From Bradysia coprophila (Eukaryota > Arthropoda > Insecta > Diptera > Sciaridae), in NCBI RefSeq assembly GCF_014529535.1, contig NW_023503409.1, positions 9,424,390-9,488,389 on the forward strand: DNA of 64,000 bases, given 5' to 3'. Position numbers and translations under genes: made by a program. Below, piece by piece: positions 33,596-45,639 of this stretch. The notes below the pieces were generated by a model. It was not told the DNA's origin and searched no databases. It saw only the letters and a list, made by a program, of their open reading frames with translations. The stretch's first letter is position 1; every line of letters begins with the position of its first letter.

Positions 33596-34282
33596 TCATT
33601 TCTGATTTCCATTCTGCACACTGAATTTGATGCGATCCAGCCCGACATACGGGCGGTAGCCCAACTCTTTGAGTTGCTTTAGTGACGTTTCATCTACACT
33701 AATAAACCAGGTTTGTCTGCCGTTCGTTGCTTTCGTGCGCGACATGTAGCGCCAATAAGTTGTGTCGACAGAATTCTGAGCTGTTATGATACTGAATAGG
33801 ACCGGAGGTTCGTATGTTTTGACTGGCATTGTGATAGTGACAGTAATCATCTTCGGCGGAACGCCTAATTCTTTGGTACCGATTTCGATACCCTCGATTT
33901 TTTTCTCGAGCTTGCCAACTGTGTCTAGCAGCCATTCTTTCGAGTCAACGTTCGCGCAAATAACGCGCAATTTAGTACCATCGAAGTACGGTGGTTCGAT
34001 TTTGATATTTGAGATGTTATCTCTAGTAAAAAGCTCGGTTCCATTGATTGCGGCAGTAGTCAAAACGAGGAGTTGGATAGGGTAGAGGCGTACCAGTCCA
34101 AAGATACTACCCAATGCGGGACACTTTGACATTAAAACTAAATAATTTATAGCACAAAAATATTGTGGTTGACTATCTCTTGTTATAATTTGTAGTTGTT
34201 TCGCCATCGTAGAATTCAATACCCTATCTGGCAACCTAACTACATTTATTAAGATAGTAGAAATGCAACGTAGCCTTTTCAT
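33596..34282 (-). CDS. Non-LTR retrotransposon ORF1-like protein with DUF4780-like domain
   Basis: This frame (228 aa from the first Met) lies 264 bases upstream of ORF2 on the same strand. The C-terminal ~130 residues resemble DUF4780, a domain found in insect retroelement ORF1-type proteins: VICANVDSKEWLLDTVGKLE, then VTITMPVKTYEPPVLFSII, TTYWRYMSR, TWFISVDETSLKQLKELGYR and IKFSV. No CCHC zinc knuckles are seen, unlike standard gag-like ORF1. The N-terminal ~60 residues look non-homologous, so the element may be 5'-truncated here and the true N-terminus lost. Assignment to the same element rests on position and strand. Confidence 0.6.
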   Translation of the reverse strand: MKRLRCISTILINVVRLPDRVLNSTMAKQLQIITRDSQPQYFCAINYLVLMSKCPALGSIFGLVRLYPIQLLVLTTAAINGTELFTRDNISNIKIEPPYFDGTKLRVICANVDSKEWLLDTVGKLEKKIEGIEIGTKELGVPPKMITVTITMPVKTYEPPVLFSIITAQNSVDTTYWRYMSRTKATNGRQTWFISVDETSLKQLKELGYRPYVGLDRIKFSVQNGNQK

Positions 34283-35344
34283 TTTACATGTAAAATTAGA
34301 AATTCGGCAACAGTGATTCTACAGACAAAAGAATGAGGTGGTAGAGTGAAATGGTATTTTGACAGCGTCAAAACGAACTTTGTTTGCCAGAGAGGGTATT
34401 GTAAAATTCGATTCACTAGAAATATTGACTGATTTTAATCAATGAAACTTGTACCCAAAATTTTTCTAATTTTTCTTTTGGAGAACCTTCTATGAGGTGA
34501 ATGGAACAATTCTATTTCTAGTTCAAAATTACTTACATAATCAACGCACCTCAAGCAAAAGTGCTTCGAGTGACAGCTGCCAAATAGAGTACTATTTTGT
34601 ATGAAAAATGTTTCCAGATTTTTTTTACAGTGCCAAAATTTGTTTGATACACTGTCCGGTTTCAGTTCAATAATGGCCGAAGCGTCAGACAGGTGAATGA
34701 TTTGGTGATACGTTTCTCGGTTTGATGCCGCGAGAAACACATATATTTAATAGTATATTCCGTAACTGCTTGTACATTTGTTGTTTTGGCAAGTGTTAAT
34801 ATAACGTAACGAGCCGAAGGCAAATGAAGTATTTAAACAAACCAAAACAATAATTTACAAGCAGGTACGTAATATACTATTACATCCGGTTGGTGTGAAA
34901 AGTAATGTGGAAATGTTATTCTTTGCACTGAAACAACGCACTTGAATCAACACATAGCCACATTTTTAGTTCGCATAAAAACTTTATATTTTGGACGGGA
35001 TAAATGTAATGTGAATATATTTGCGGCACGTTTAATCTTTAAATGGGTTATGCAAAAAACACAAATATTAACGGAACAGACAAATGCTGTTCAAACAAAC
35101 ACATTAATTGTAGTTCTTAAATCAACATAAAAATACGCACATTCGACGATAAAGCAAAATGTATGCGTTTAACTCCCACTACTCATGCACGGAAAATGTT
35201 TTGCATGCTAGCGATGCGAGCATCCTGATTTTGTCCACTATGAAGCGGTAGTTTCCTTTTTACTGTTTTATTTCTAGGATTTTGCAAGTGACTGGGAGTG
35301 ACTATCCGGTGCGTGGTAATGTGAGTCAATTTAGTTTTTATTAG

Positions 35345-35465
35345 AAGAAAATTGATGATTTTTATTTATTGTAATTTTTTTTATATGAAAAGATCGATTT
35401 TTTACTGGCTGCGCCACTATTGTGAGCAGTCTTTTTTGTCGCATCAATATAAATAAATAAATTAG
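35345..35465 (+). mobile_element. Second 5'-truncated copy of the LINE tail
   Basis: It matches the insertion at 27882-28170 over the last coding bases (GATGATTTTTATTTATTGTA) and the 3' UTR (AAAAGATCGATTTTTTACTG, TGAGCAGTCTTTTTTGTCGC), ending in an ATAAATAAATAAATTAG tail. Only about 120 bases survive. Confidence 0.75.
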
Positions 35466-35872
35466 TTTTTATTTTATTTATTTTCTTCTACTGTAACCAA
35501 ACTCTAACGTCTTACGTTCCGTCTCTATAGTTCGTTTGTTGACACGATTTTTTTTTGATATGTCGTTTAATTAATTTGTAAATTTGCTATATTTTGTTTA
35601 TCGCGCAGAACATTAGTATAAGGATCTTCCTTTTTGTTCTAAATGATTGAATAAATTGAAATTGAAATTGGTATGAAAATGGCGTTTTGGTGTCATTCTG
35701 AGAGGTTTATATGAGAAAATTACTGATTATGAGGAATGTAATTTGGTATCTAGCATCCAGAAGAGTAAAAGTATCCGAGGATTTTAGCCCAAGGTACTTT
35801 TACTCATCGTGATACGAGTTATCAAATTATTTCCCGATTGTATTATAGTGCTTCAACTTACGAGCGATGTAA

Positions 35873-36100
35873 CGAGTTTTGCCTAAGGAGAAAAAGTCCA
35901 CTTTACGTCCCTGGTAAGGTAATATATATTACACACTTGTCACGAAGACGTCGAGGCTCACATAAGCGAAAACGAGACAACAACATAGCGATGTAACGAG
36001 TTTTGCCTAAGGAGAAAAAGTCCACTTTACGTCCCTAGTAAGGTAATATATATTACACACTTGTCACGAAGACGTCGAGGCTCACATAAGCGAAAACGAG
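35873..36100. repeat. 114-bp tandem duplication
   Basis: Two almost identical units start AGCGATGTAACGAGTTTTGC at 35873 and 35987. Each contains AAAGTCCACTTTACGTCCCT and CACGAAGACGTCGAGGCTC. The near identity indicates a recent duplication within a foldback-type region. Confidence 0.9.
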
Positions 36101-36198
36101 ACAACACCATAGACCTAAAGTGTAATTTTTGAATTAAACTTCTAGTTAAGTAATTTTGACATCCCAACACCAAGCGTATGTGATAATAGTAGATTATT

Positions 36199-36575
36199 CA
36201 CCTCTGTCCACATGTTTAGATACTTGGGGAGTTATTGCATGAGCCGAAAGCGAATGGTATAACCCCAAGTGTCTAAATAAACATTTGGACAGAGGTGAAT
36301 ACGCTATTTTATCTACCGACGGCGATATAATAGCACTTTTTCACCTCTGTCCACATGTTTAGATACTTGGGGAGTTATTGCATGAGCCGAAAGCGAATGG
36401 TATAACCCCAAGTGTCTAAATAAACATTTGGACAGAGGTGAATACGCTATTTTATCTACCAACGGCGATATAATAGCACTTTTTCACTGCTATGATTTCA
36501 CCTAAATGATTTTCGCCTTCGGCTCATGCAATACCTCCCCAAGTGTCTAAATATACATGTGGACAGAGGTGAATA
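36199..36575. repeat. 143-bp tandem duplication of a hairpin unit plus an inverted third unit
   Basis: Units beginning CACCTCTGTCCACATGTTTA at 36199 and 36342 are near identical. Each is internally palindromic (CACCTCTGTCCA at the start, TGGACAGAGGTG later, GAGCCGAAAGCG in the middle). A third related unit (36497-36575) lies in the opposite orientation with GCCTTCGGCTC. Confidence 0.85.
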
Positions 36576-36579
36576 ATCT

Positions 36580-39165
36580 AATATTTCTCACCTAAAATGG
36601 CTGAATACCAAAACACGCTATTTATTTAATTTTCTGCAAAGTGGATTTTCGCAAAACGCAAGCTTGAAAAACATTGTGTTAACACGGTTAGAAATAGGAA
36701 ATTCCACCTTGAGCGAATCACGGTAGCTTGGCTCTTGCTGCAAACTTTCACTCTTGGTGACATTTACTATTTTCTTCGCTTGGCTAACAAATAACTATTT
36801 CCTGCTCGTGTGATTGGCTCGGACCAAAGTCAATATTTTACAGTATTTTACATGAAAATGTTGTTACAGTGTTTGACCGTAAAACGTAACACTTTTACGT
36901 TTGTATGATCAACTGTACAATGTTCAGTACTATATTTAGAGTTCCGCTCATGCTTGAAGTGCGTTGATTTTCCCCAAAAAATAATTTCATTCGTTGATAA
37001 TTTTCACGCGTTACAAAAATGTTTTTACAATTAAGAAACGCATCCACGACGTAAACACGCAAAAAAAATCGTGCGACGAATTACGCATGAAAGTGAAATT
37101 TTTTTCGCGTATTCTTCTTAAGTTTTCCTCATTAGTCGGTATGCCAAGTTTCAAGTTTCTGGGACTTTCCGTCTATAGAGAGACAAAGCAACAAACAAAA
37201 ACAAACATTAAGAATCAATTTGGGAAATCATTTTGAAATCATTCAGTGGATTTTTCTGATATGAGTAAGTTACAAGAAAATTTTTGTTTTGAAATAATTT
37301 CGGCTCGAATTTCGGTTTCATGCTGGAACCGGTCAAAACTTGGTCTACACTGGGGTAGTCAAAATCGTTTTTGATTGATATCTCTCACAAAACGAAACGC
37401 GTTTGTCTGAAATTATAGTCGTTGGTAGGCTTTTTAAAGACTTTTAAAAATTTCGAAAATCTTTGTGTGAGCGGTGTGGGAGACATTTCTAAGACAAAAA
37501 ATTTAAACCTTCTCGTCGAGAAGTTCTCGAAGTGTTTACAGTACATGACCTGATCGAAAACTTAATAAAGAGCATTTCACATCATCAATTCAAAATTCAT
37601 TAGATAAAACAGTAACGACATTTTCCAGGTGAACAATAAACATAATAAGGGAGAGACGGATCGATTTTTTTCGCGATTTTTTGTCACATATCAGTAGAAA
37701 CACGAAAAATAAGAAACTGGTACATCGGGCATTCTCAAAATATTGTTTCATTTAAAAGATTTTACAAAAAGAAAATCGATGAAAATAGCACTTCCCACTC
37801 AATTTCACACCCAAATCACATCCACTCTGAACTTAGTCAAATATGGCTTAACGAAGAAAATCGTCGTCAAAGTCGTTAATCTTAACATGAGTATTGTTTT
37901 TGAAACGTCAAATCCACAACACACAAAAATTTAGTGTCGACTGTGAAAATTGTAATAATTTCGGTGATTTCGATGTGATTTAATTCAGATTTTGTGCGGA
38001 AATGTGCTTCTTGTGTTTTTTTAACAGTGCAATCAACGGTTGACTTAAAATATTCGTCAAAACCACCGAAATTACGAAAAATTTACATTGACCAATCATG
38101 TAAACAAACAACAATATTGTGGTTTGGTGTGATGCTTAAGTTCAAAAGACCCAGTAGAAATAAAATGTCGGCGGTAATCTTAAAAATTACGTTTTAGCGA
38201 AAACGCTTTAGCTTAAATGTGTATAAGTTTCCGGTAAAACAAATTAGTGCGAAAGCAATCACTTTTGAGGAACTTTACGCACGATAACACCATTAGTTAG
38301 GGGTAGGTCACATCCCTCATTGCAATAAATAAAAAAATTGAATTGAGACTGAAGAGAAATGTTCGATTGTATTCTGGTAGCAGTGATAACCTAACAGATT
38401 GATAGCTCCATCAGTGAAGTTACGAAATGTTCGAGCTCTTATATGGAATAGTGTTGTCCGTTTCCTTCCTAGCAGAAGAAAGCGAAGGTCTAAAAAAAGG
38501 AAGTTCTGCAACAACAAAAATGATTTCAAGGCTAATTGAAGAGAGTGAAAGATTGACATTGCTTTTCATTGACCTAAACAGTGAAGTTCTTGATAATTTC
38601 GTAAATGTGAACAATTTAAAAAACCAATTTTAATTTCAACAATCGGAAAATCGACGCAGTGATTCAGTGATTTTACATTTGAAAATTTTTTGTGGAATTT
38701 GAATATTTCTATAGCCTGATCCGACCGGAAATTTTCTTATACGACGGGCATTTCATAATTTTTTACGATAAGAATAATGTTCAAGAAATCGAATAAATGT
38801 TCTCCCAGTTTTGGAATGCGTGGGTAAAAATGTCGAATGGACGAAATAACTAAGGAAAAAGAATAACTACAGATGAAAACTTTTGAGAATCTCTTGCCTG
38901 GGTCAATGCATAAGTGTCCATGCGTTAACTCACTTGTTATTAAATTTTACTATTTTCAGTTTTTGTAAAACTTTTAGTTTCTATCAATTTTTTCTGTTTT
39001 GTGAATCTATTGTTCTTGAATTATTTTCTTTTTTATCAGCGATAGAGCACCTTTATTGGTTGCTTCATTGTTCTATCTTCAAACGCTGGAAATTACAAAA
39101 GAATCGTTCCAATCGTTTGTAAGTAATTTTGCATGATATACGTGAGAAATGAAAAAACGGTAGAC
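36580..39165. other. Gene-poor AT-rich stretch
   Basis: Several short open frames (for example 36994-37236, 37743-37934 and 38427-38633, all +) show no domain, splice context or homologous character that I recognise. A dispersed motif GTTCAGTACTATATTTAGAG to TGCTTGAAGTGCG at about 36931-36965 also occurs near 20190-20240 and 62598-62640. Confidence 0.4.
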
Positions 39166-39170
39166 TATGC

Positions 39171-39352
39171 TCACTATATTCGAGTATATTTACTATGTTC
39201 GACTATATCGACTATGTTCTACTATATTCGAATATGTCGACTAATTTGATTATATCGACTATATGCGAGCATATCGACTATTTACGAGTATATCGACTAT
39301 ATTCGATTATATCGACTATATTTGATTATATCGACTATATTTCGAATCTATA
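39171..39352. repeat. Degenerate TATATCGACTAT tandem repeat
   Basis: A run of diverged units of ~15-18 bases of the type ATTCGATTATATCGACTAT. The open frame across it (39195-39389) is Tyr/Ile/Asp-rich purely because of the repeat. Confidence 0.85.
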
Positions 39353-39590
39353 TCCGATTTGTGGTTTTCCTAATTTCTATGTTTCCTAATAACTGGCGTT
39401 CCTGATTACTTTTTTCTGTGTTTCCTGATTTGCGGTTCCTTATTATTGGATTCCTGATTTTTGTCTTCCTAATTAATTCATACATCATTAGACATTAATC
39501 AGGAAAATTTTAACACAGAATACCAAAAATACGCTGTTACATCTATGTTATTAATTCTCGTTTCCTACATTTTTTTTCGATGTAATATAG

Positions 39591-39725
39591 GTGGGTGTAT
39601 CAATCCTCGGACAAGAATGAGTTCTCGGACACCTATTGTTCATTCATTTATAAACTTTTTTTTATGAATAAGAGAACAATAGGTGTCCGACGAACCCATT
39701 CTTGTCAGAGGATTCATACGCTCAC
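39591..39725. mobile_element. Short hairpin element
   Basis: Arms of about 52 bases flank a short loop: GTGGGTGTATCAATCCTCGG and GGACACCTATTGTTC on the left, their complements on the right. Non-coding MITE or foldback. Confidence 0.75.
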
Positions 39726-40516
39726 TTCAGAAAGATAAAAGTTCACGCTATTGAGAAAATATATGTTGATCGTCTGAACCATTATGTCTGTTAGTTATTA
39801 TGGACATGGTTATACTGAACGTAGTTATTATGGAGTTGGTATTTTGGTAGTAGTTCGATATTCGATATTTTTTGGGGTTATTTTGACCTAGAGCCCCGGC
39901 AAACAACTCATGTCAATAAAGTAACAACTCACTTTCTGGTATTGCTGTGAGTAAAACATGTTTTATGCGTGCGGCGTTAATAGACTTATTTTCTGTTGAC
40001 GTTTTTTGTTGATGTTTTGTCTGATGACAGGCGAGAAAATTTCCCATGAAGGTAAGAAAATGGAAATGTTCTCCATTAAACTGTCATGGTGTTTTTGTTT
40101 CGAAAAATGGTGTGATAACTTGATGTGTTGTTGTGGTACATTCCACCATTTCTATTGTTATAGTCCGTTCAGGGTCAGACTCCAAAGTCAGCAGGGGCGC
40201 AACGACAACAAAATAATTTTATATGAAAAAAAAAATTAAGAAAAGGTTTAAAAAAATGAAAATCCCAGAGGAGGTACAGCGTCCCAGCTGGATACGGCCC
40301 GGAGTCCGTTGCTAAAGTGTAACGATTGTCATCTGAGCGGACTAAATTATTGGATTTATTTACATTCATACCTTGTGATCCAAATAATTATAATAGGTCG
40401 GGTTCATCGGCAAGGCCCCCAATTATTGGTGTACCGGTGTACCCTACAAACCCCACGAGTCTCATACGAGTAAATTAATTAGATTCATACTTGAAAATTT
40501 ACGTTTATTTTCGTCT

Positions 40517-43500
40517 TTATTCATCTAAAACTGCGTGTCGCTTCTCACAATCCCTAGTGGCCTTAGCTTTGTATTTGTGAGCGAACACTATAAACAGGAG
40601 CACATCAACAAACAAGAGACAAGCATAAAATAGAAATTCGTATGCTTGCGATTGAAACTTAACGAATTGAACAATGATGATTAGAATTAAATTACCAAAA
40701 GCGTCGATGAACTGCCAATGTGCTTGAAGAACCGATTTCATTGTTTCCGGTGCTTCTTCATACGAGAACGTAATTCCTGTGATGGCGAACATAACCTCAG
40801 CCATTGTCATTGCGATGTATTGTGGTATGAGCCACAGCATGTGTACAGACTTCTTTGGCAGTGATTCGATACGGAATTGAACTAGAGCCGCAAATACAAA
40901 CGACACTGCGGCTAATATTATACCGATTGCCATCTTTTGCAGTGGTCGTCGGATGCCGATTTTACTGACAAGTGGATAGATCACGTAGTTGAACAGTGGA
41001 ATGAGAATTGGTATCAAAAGTGGATTCACAACAAGCATCTGATCAGCTGTGATTTCGTAGAATCCCAGGTCACCATTCATTGCGTTCGCTTGGAATGTCC
41101 ATCGAGAGCCTTGCTGAGTATGTAATGTCCAAAATAATGGCAATGGCAAGTAAAGCACAAATATTCCAATAACAGCCCTCGTATCGTTGACCAAACTTTT
41201 GCCATATTTGTCAAGTGAATAGTCTAGGAGCTTTTTGCGTGGACCCGAACGACCAACTCGAATTTTCTTTACGATAGCATACTGATTGGAAAAATGGTAA
41301 AAATAAGAGTTAACTTTGAACGAATATGTTGCTGACACCTCATTCAGACGGCTATTCCAAGAACAAAGATGGCAGGTTAGGATTGGGGTCCCAGTGATTT
41401 TTTTTTGCCAGTGCTTCTCGAAGTTCTCATAGAGGCCCATAGGTATGTGTTGTGTATCTTTGAGGAACAGACATTTTAAAGGAAGTCTCAGTGGGGTTCC
41501 AGCTACAGTTAGGAATAGGATTGGAAGTAGCAAAAAATGTTAATATTTCAAAAATGTTTTGTTGGAAAATGAGCAAGATTGTCGAAAAAAGTCAAACTAT
41601 AACACCTCAGGGTTCTTTCTGGACTTTACAGTTAACGACACAGCAGTTGTATAAGCTTTTGAGTCAACCAATTTACCTCAATAGTTACTTTTGTATTCCA
41701 TTTGGCTAAGTAATTGACAAAAAATTATTAACCTCAAAAATAGTAAAAGTTCAGAAATGGACCGAAAAAATCGGTAAAATCCGTCAAAATCCTACAGTTC
41801 TAGAACAGGGAAAATGGTGGACCATGTGGTGTTGTGGAACCTATCAAAGTCGTTAACGAAACCCAAGGAAGTCGAAAAATCCGTCTAAATTCTGAAGTTT
41901 TTGAACTGGGAAGTTGCAGGATATAGAACCATGAGGATTGATGGAATTGTATGAACTAACCTCACCCCCATAATCCTGAAAGTTCCGAAGCGAACCCATA
42001 AAAAAGGTCAAAAGTACACAACTATTCGAGAATTCTGTCACGATGTCGCCACGAGGAAGTGTCTTTTTTCTTCCGTTATATGTTAACATTTAGCAAAAGA
42101 GATTTTTTTTAAATCTGGGAGGATGAGATAAAAATAAGGAAAATTACATGGAATTACTTGGCTGCCTTGTCATTGACTTACCGTAATGCATTTAACTACT
42201 TGTACGATAACATTCTCGGAAGGAAGCTCCTTATATGTATATGAACATGATCCGCACACGAACAATACTGAAAGATTCAAGAGAAAATTCAAATTTACTT
42301 TGTGACCGTGATCAACCAGGTTCAATTTACCAATAGCTAGGATCATTAGCAGTCCAGGAAAGCCGAAAGCTAGCGGATAGCACTCATCATTTCCGAAGCA
42401 ATGAACACTGTGTGCTAGAACCGGTGTGATTACATTGGAAATTAGTGGACCCAAGTTAATAACAAGGTAAAACATTGAAAAGAACTGAGTAATTTGCACT
42501 GCTTGCTCCGGAACGGAAAACTGATCACCACCAAATGGTGAAACTGCTGATTTGATGCCACCGCTACCAGTTGATATGAGCAGAAGACCAATGATCAAAG
42601 TGGTTTTTGGCGATTGAATGAAATTCGTAATTGAACTGAACGACACAATTATGGTGCCGATGGCGTACACAATGGACGTAACTAAAATTGTCTTGAACTT
42701 GCCCATCCAAACGTCTGACAAAATGCCACCAAAAATACAAAAGAAGTAGACGGCCATCGAAAACGCAGTAAAAACTATGGTTGAATCGTCTTCGCTGTAG
42801 TCTAGATGGTTTGTTAAATATAGGGCCAGAACAGCTGGAAAGTTGAGTTTTACGTTAAGTTATTCAAAGTATATAAACATTGAAGTTAAATGTGCTGTTA
42901 AGTCCCTACATTCTGGTGAATTTAGTTTCGTTATGTTGGACATATTTTGAATTCGATTCCTTGAAGGCAAGTGCAAGAGCAAAGATAAGAAGCAATCCAA
43001 TCAATATTTTCCTCATGTTATTTGCACTTGCCTTACGCAAACTTAGCAGGTGCAACAGCATTAATTACAAGAAAATATGATGATTGGCAACATTACAAAA
43101 ATGAATTCACCTGAAAATCGGGATCAACCATAGAACTATTCGTACTGTTGGAACCGAACACTGCTCTGTGTCACAAAACGAAAATGACCGACCGAAAATC
43201 TTTCTTTTTACTTGTTATTTCTTCGTTTTTCTCATATACAAATTTTTGGATGTCGTTTAAGAGATAGCCGATCACCGTATTGACAGTCAGGTAACACGCT
43301 GACGTAAATTAAATTGGAAAGCCGCCCTAATGCAATTCTTTGATTAAATTATTACTTATTATGAATGTGGAGGACCTTAGCTTTACAACCGCCCAGGTAA
43401 GGAAGATCAAAAATATCTGAGACTGGTTTTGTGGCCTATAGGCCTAACTAGGCACATATAAAAAAGTCCCGGAAAAAATAGCGCCGATTTCGGTCAGTCG

Positions 43501-44132
43501 AAATTCAAAAGAATCCCTCCTTGCCAATCCCTTGACGACTCACCAAAAAGACTTTTTTAGCTTAAGCCTTAGGCTAAACTCTTGTCGATTTAAATATTAT
43601 TTTTATTATAAGCCCGAGTTTATAATTTATTCTTATAATAAAACTGTGAATCTGAATCTGACAGTCAGGTAACCAGTCCGGTCATGACGCCGAGTGCCAT
43701 CACTCTACTTGCAATTTCTGTCTATCTTTCATAATTTTCGGTTGAAAATGTTAATTTTACAGGCCTGTTGCAAAGTCATTTCGTAACGTCATTAACAGAA
43801 ACCAACACGAAAAAAGAACGAGACATCGACAGTTCGAGGCAGTGAAATTCATGCTGTGACTGTATAAATTTATATATCTACGATTGGTGAAATGGGTTGT
43901 TTTCGGACCGGCAAAGTTCGTTTTTTACGATGGAACAGATCTACATATTCCGTTCATACTAAATATTTCATTCACCTTTCATTGTGCCGAAACAAAATCT
44001 TTCACAGAATTCACTGCCTATTATTAAAAACACTCTCTTGGGATACGGCATCTTTTCCAGCTGACAACTTTGAGCGATATGTGACGTCAGGTCATTTGTC
44101 TCGACAATTTCTGTACACCGATCTAAAGACAT
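40517..44132 (-). CDS. POT/SLC15-family proton-coupled peptide transporter lacking the large extracellular domain
   Basis: Exons 44132-43976, 42834-42331, 42267-42182 and 41281-40517 (1512 nt, 503 aa). It imports di- and tripeptides with protons across a membrane. Family marks: PKRVFLIIGSEFCERFCFGTMKAVLALYL (TM1 with the ExxERF-like motif), GGILSDVWMGKFKTI (PTR2 signature 1), GSGGIKSAVSPFGGDQF, and later PLFWTLHTQQGSRWT. A C-terminal block IPQYIAMTMAEVMFAITGITFSY resembles TM10-11 of PepT1. Animal PepT1/PepT2 proteins (~700 aa) have a ~200-residue extracellular domain between TM9 and TM10. Here VQFRIESLPKKSVHMLWLIPQY joins these helices directly, as in the shorter POT members. The first in-frame ATG after an upstream stop was chosen. 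Intron 1 contains a retroinsertion with a 15-bp TSD. Confidence 0.88.
43296..43658. mobile_element. Insertion with 15-bp target-site duplication in intron 1 of the SLC15 gene
   Basis: TGACAGTCAGGTAAC occurs at 43281-43295 and again at 43659-43673, exactly bounding 363 bases that end in a GAATCTGAATC tail. A long TSD and a simple-repeat tail are typical of target-primed LINE insertion. The insert includes a terminal piece (about 43445-43520: GCCGATTTCGGTCAG, TTCAAAAGAATCCCTCC) related to the foldback at 11941-12891. Confidence 0.75.
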
Positions 44133-44845
44133 TGTATCACTGTTCTTCAATTGGCGTGTATGATCTGTGATCGGTCACAATAGTGACTTTAAAAATGTAC
44201 TATGGCCGATCGTAAAGACGAGCTCTTTACTTTTGATCACCATCACCATTAATAGTTGATTAACTGAATAACTGAATTGTTTCAACAGGGAAATGAAACT
44301 GAAATAGCTTTGCGTATACATACAAATCTTTGATATCGTTTATGATATTTGAGATTTTCAGACCCATTCGGTATGGAGTCAACACAAGAATCTCTTAGGT
44401 CTGATATACAGCGTACAATGTACGCTGCGTACATTCAATTACAACTTTTTTCGCAGTAAATTTAACGCACGCGTTGGGAGTCGTAAAGATTTTTTTTTGG
44501 CTTTCATGGTAACGATTTCCACAATTATATACCGCTTTCTTTCAGAGTCGCCACTGTTTGAGAGTTTTAAGATCTCGAAATAATTTGTAAATTAATGCCT
44601 AATGACAATGAGTACCGCTTCCGCCGTACTGAACATGTGAGCTCCATTCCATATTGGTGTTAAACGAATTTGTTGGTTCTCACCTCGCCGTACACCGTTT
44701 ATCATAAGTTTATTGCAGTATTACAGTGACAATAATATAATAAGTTAATTAAAAGATTTGTTCTGTTGACTCACCGAATGCACTTCATTTTGATTTATTT
44801 TCTCAGCAAATATTAAAATTGAAATTTTTAAGTAACACGCTAATA

Positions 44846-45430
44846 TTAAGAGCGTTGAGCGTACATTGTACGCCGTACAAGGGTTTAGCTTCGGACAAGA
44901 ATTAAAATTGCGCGAAAAATAGGGCATGTTTAGGAACATAATTCTCAGGATGCAAGAGATGGAATACAACAAAAAATGGACGAACGGTTAATTTGAACCT
45001 TACTTAACAAAAATGTGTTTTTACATTTGTAATATTGTTTCATTTTCACGAATATTTTTCACAATTAAAACACGTTTGCAAATCAAAAATTTTTCCACTT
45101 TAGGTACATTTTTTCGGCAGTACATCGAGAATAATCACATAAGTTGTTATATCAATTATCAAAACCGTTTCTTATGTCACGAACCACGAAATTATGTTTT
45201 CAATTTTTTGAAATAAGTTTTTATTTTTAAGAAATTAACCAAAAACAATTTCGTTTCTATCACGGCGGCCATTTTGTTTTCACTATATTTCCATGATGGG
45301 TGTCTTCGATGTTCGATTTTATATAGTTATTGAAGGCACAATACGAGTTTCATTTCTTTCATTTCAATGAAAAGAGATGACGCTATAGTATTTGGTTTTT
45401 GTCCGAAGCTAAACCCTTGTACGCTCTTAA
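44846..45430. mobile_element. 585-bp element with inverted ends TTAAGAGCG...
   Basis: The left end TTAAGAGCG with GTACAAGGGTTTAGCTTCGG and the right end CCGAAGCTAAACCCTTGTAC with CGCTCTTAA pair as terminal inverted repeats. The left end holds an extra ~18-base insertion (TGAGCGTACATTGTACGCC). The interior is AT-rich and non-coding. Confidence 0.75.
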
Positions 45431-45639
45431 CGTGAATATCGTAAAATGTCATTCAAGTTTATATTACATAGTATGGCGTTTATGTCGATTGACAACACAA
45501 ACCATACACAAGCCATAGAAAACTTGGTACAATGGAAATACGAGAGATAACGCTCGTAGATACTATCACAGCCGCAAACCAATGAGCCGGTTCAAGCAAA
45601 TGTTGTTATTGCGAACAATACACTGAACGTTAAAAGCAT

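Larger units (their letters stand above)
34283..36180. repeat. Mixed repeats upstream of the LINE
   Basis: Contents: a dispersed block at 34540-34660 (GACAGCTGCCAAATAGAGTA) that recurs inverted near 62890-62930; a foldback at about 34750-34900 with TTGTTTTGGCAAGTGTTAAT, a GAGCCGAAGGC centre and TAATATACTAT ends; the LINE tail at 35345-35465; and a 114-bp tandem duplication at 35873-36100. No gene is supported. Confidence 0.6.

Noticed and set aside
38427-38633. Possible small gene (MFELLYGIVLSVSFLAEESE...)
   Set aside because: It has a hydrophobic start like a signal peptide, but there are no conserved features, splice context or clear 3' signal; the chance of a random frame is high.
39195-39389. 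Tyr/Ile-rich open frame
   Set aside because: It is the translation of a degenerate TATATCGACTAT tandem repeat.
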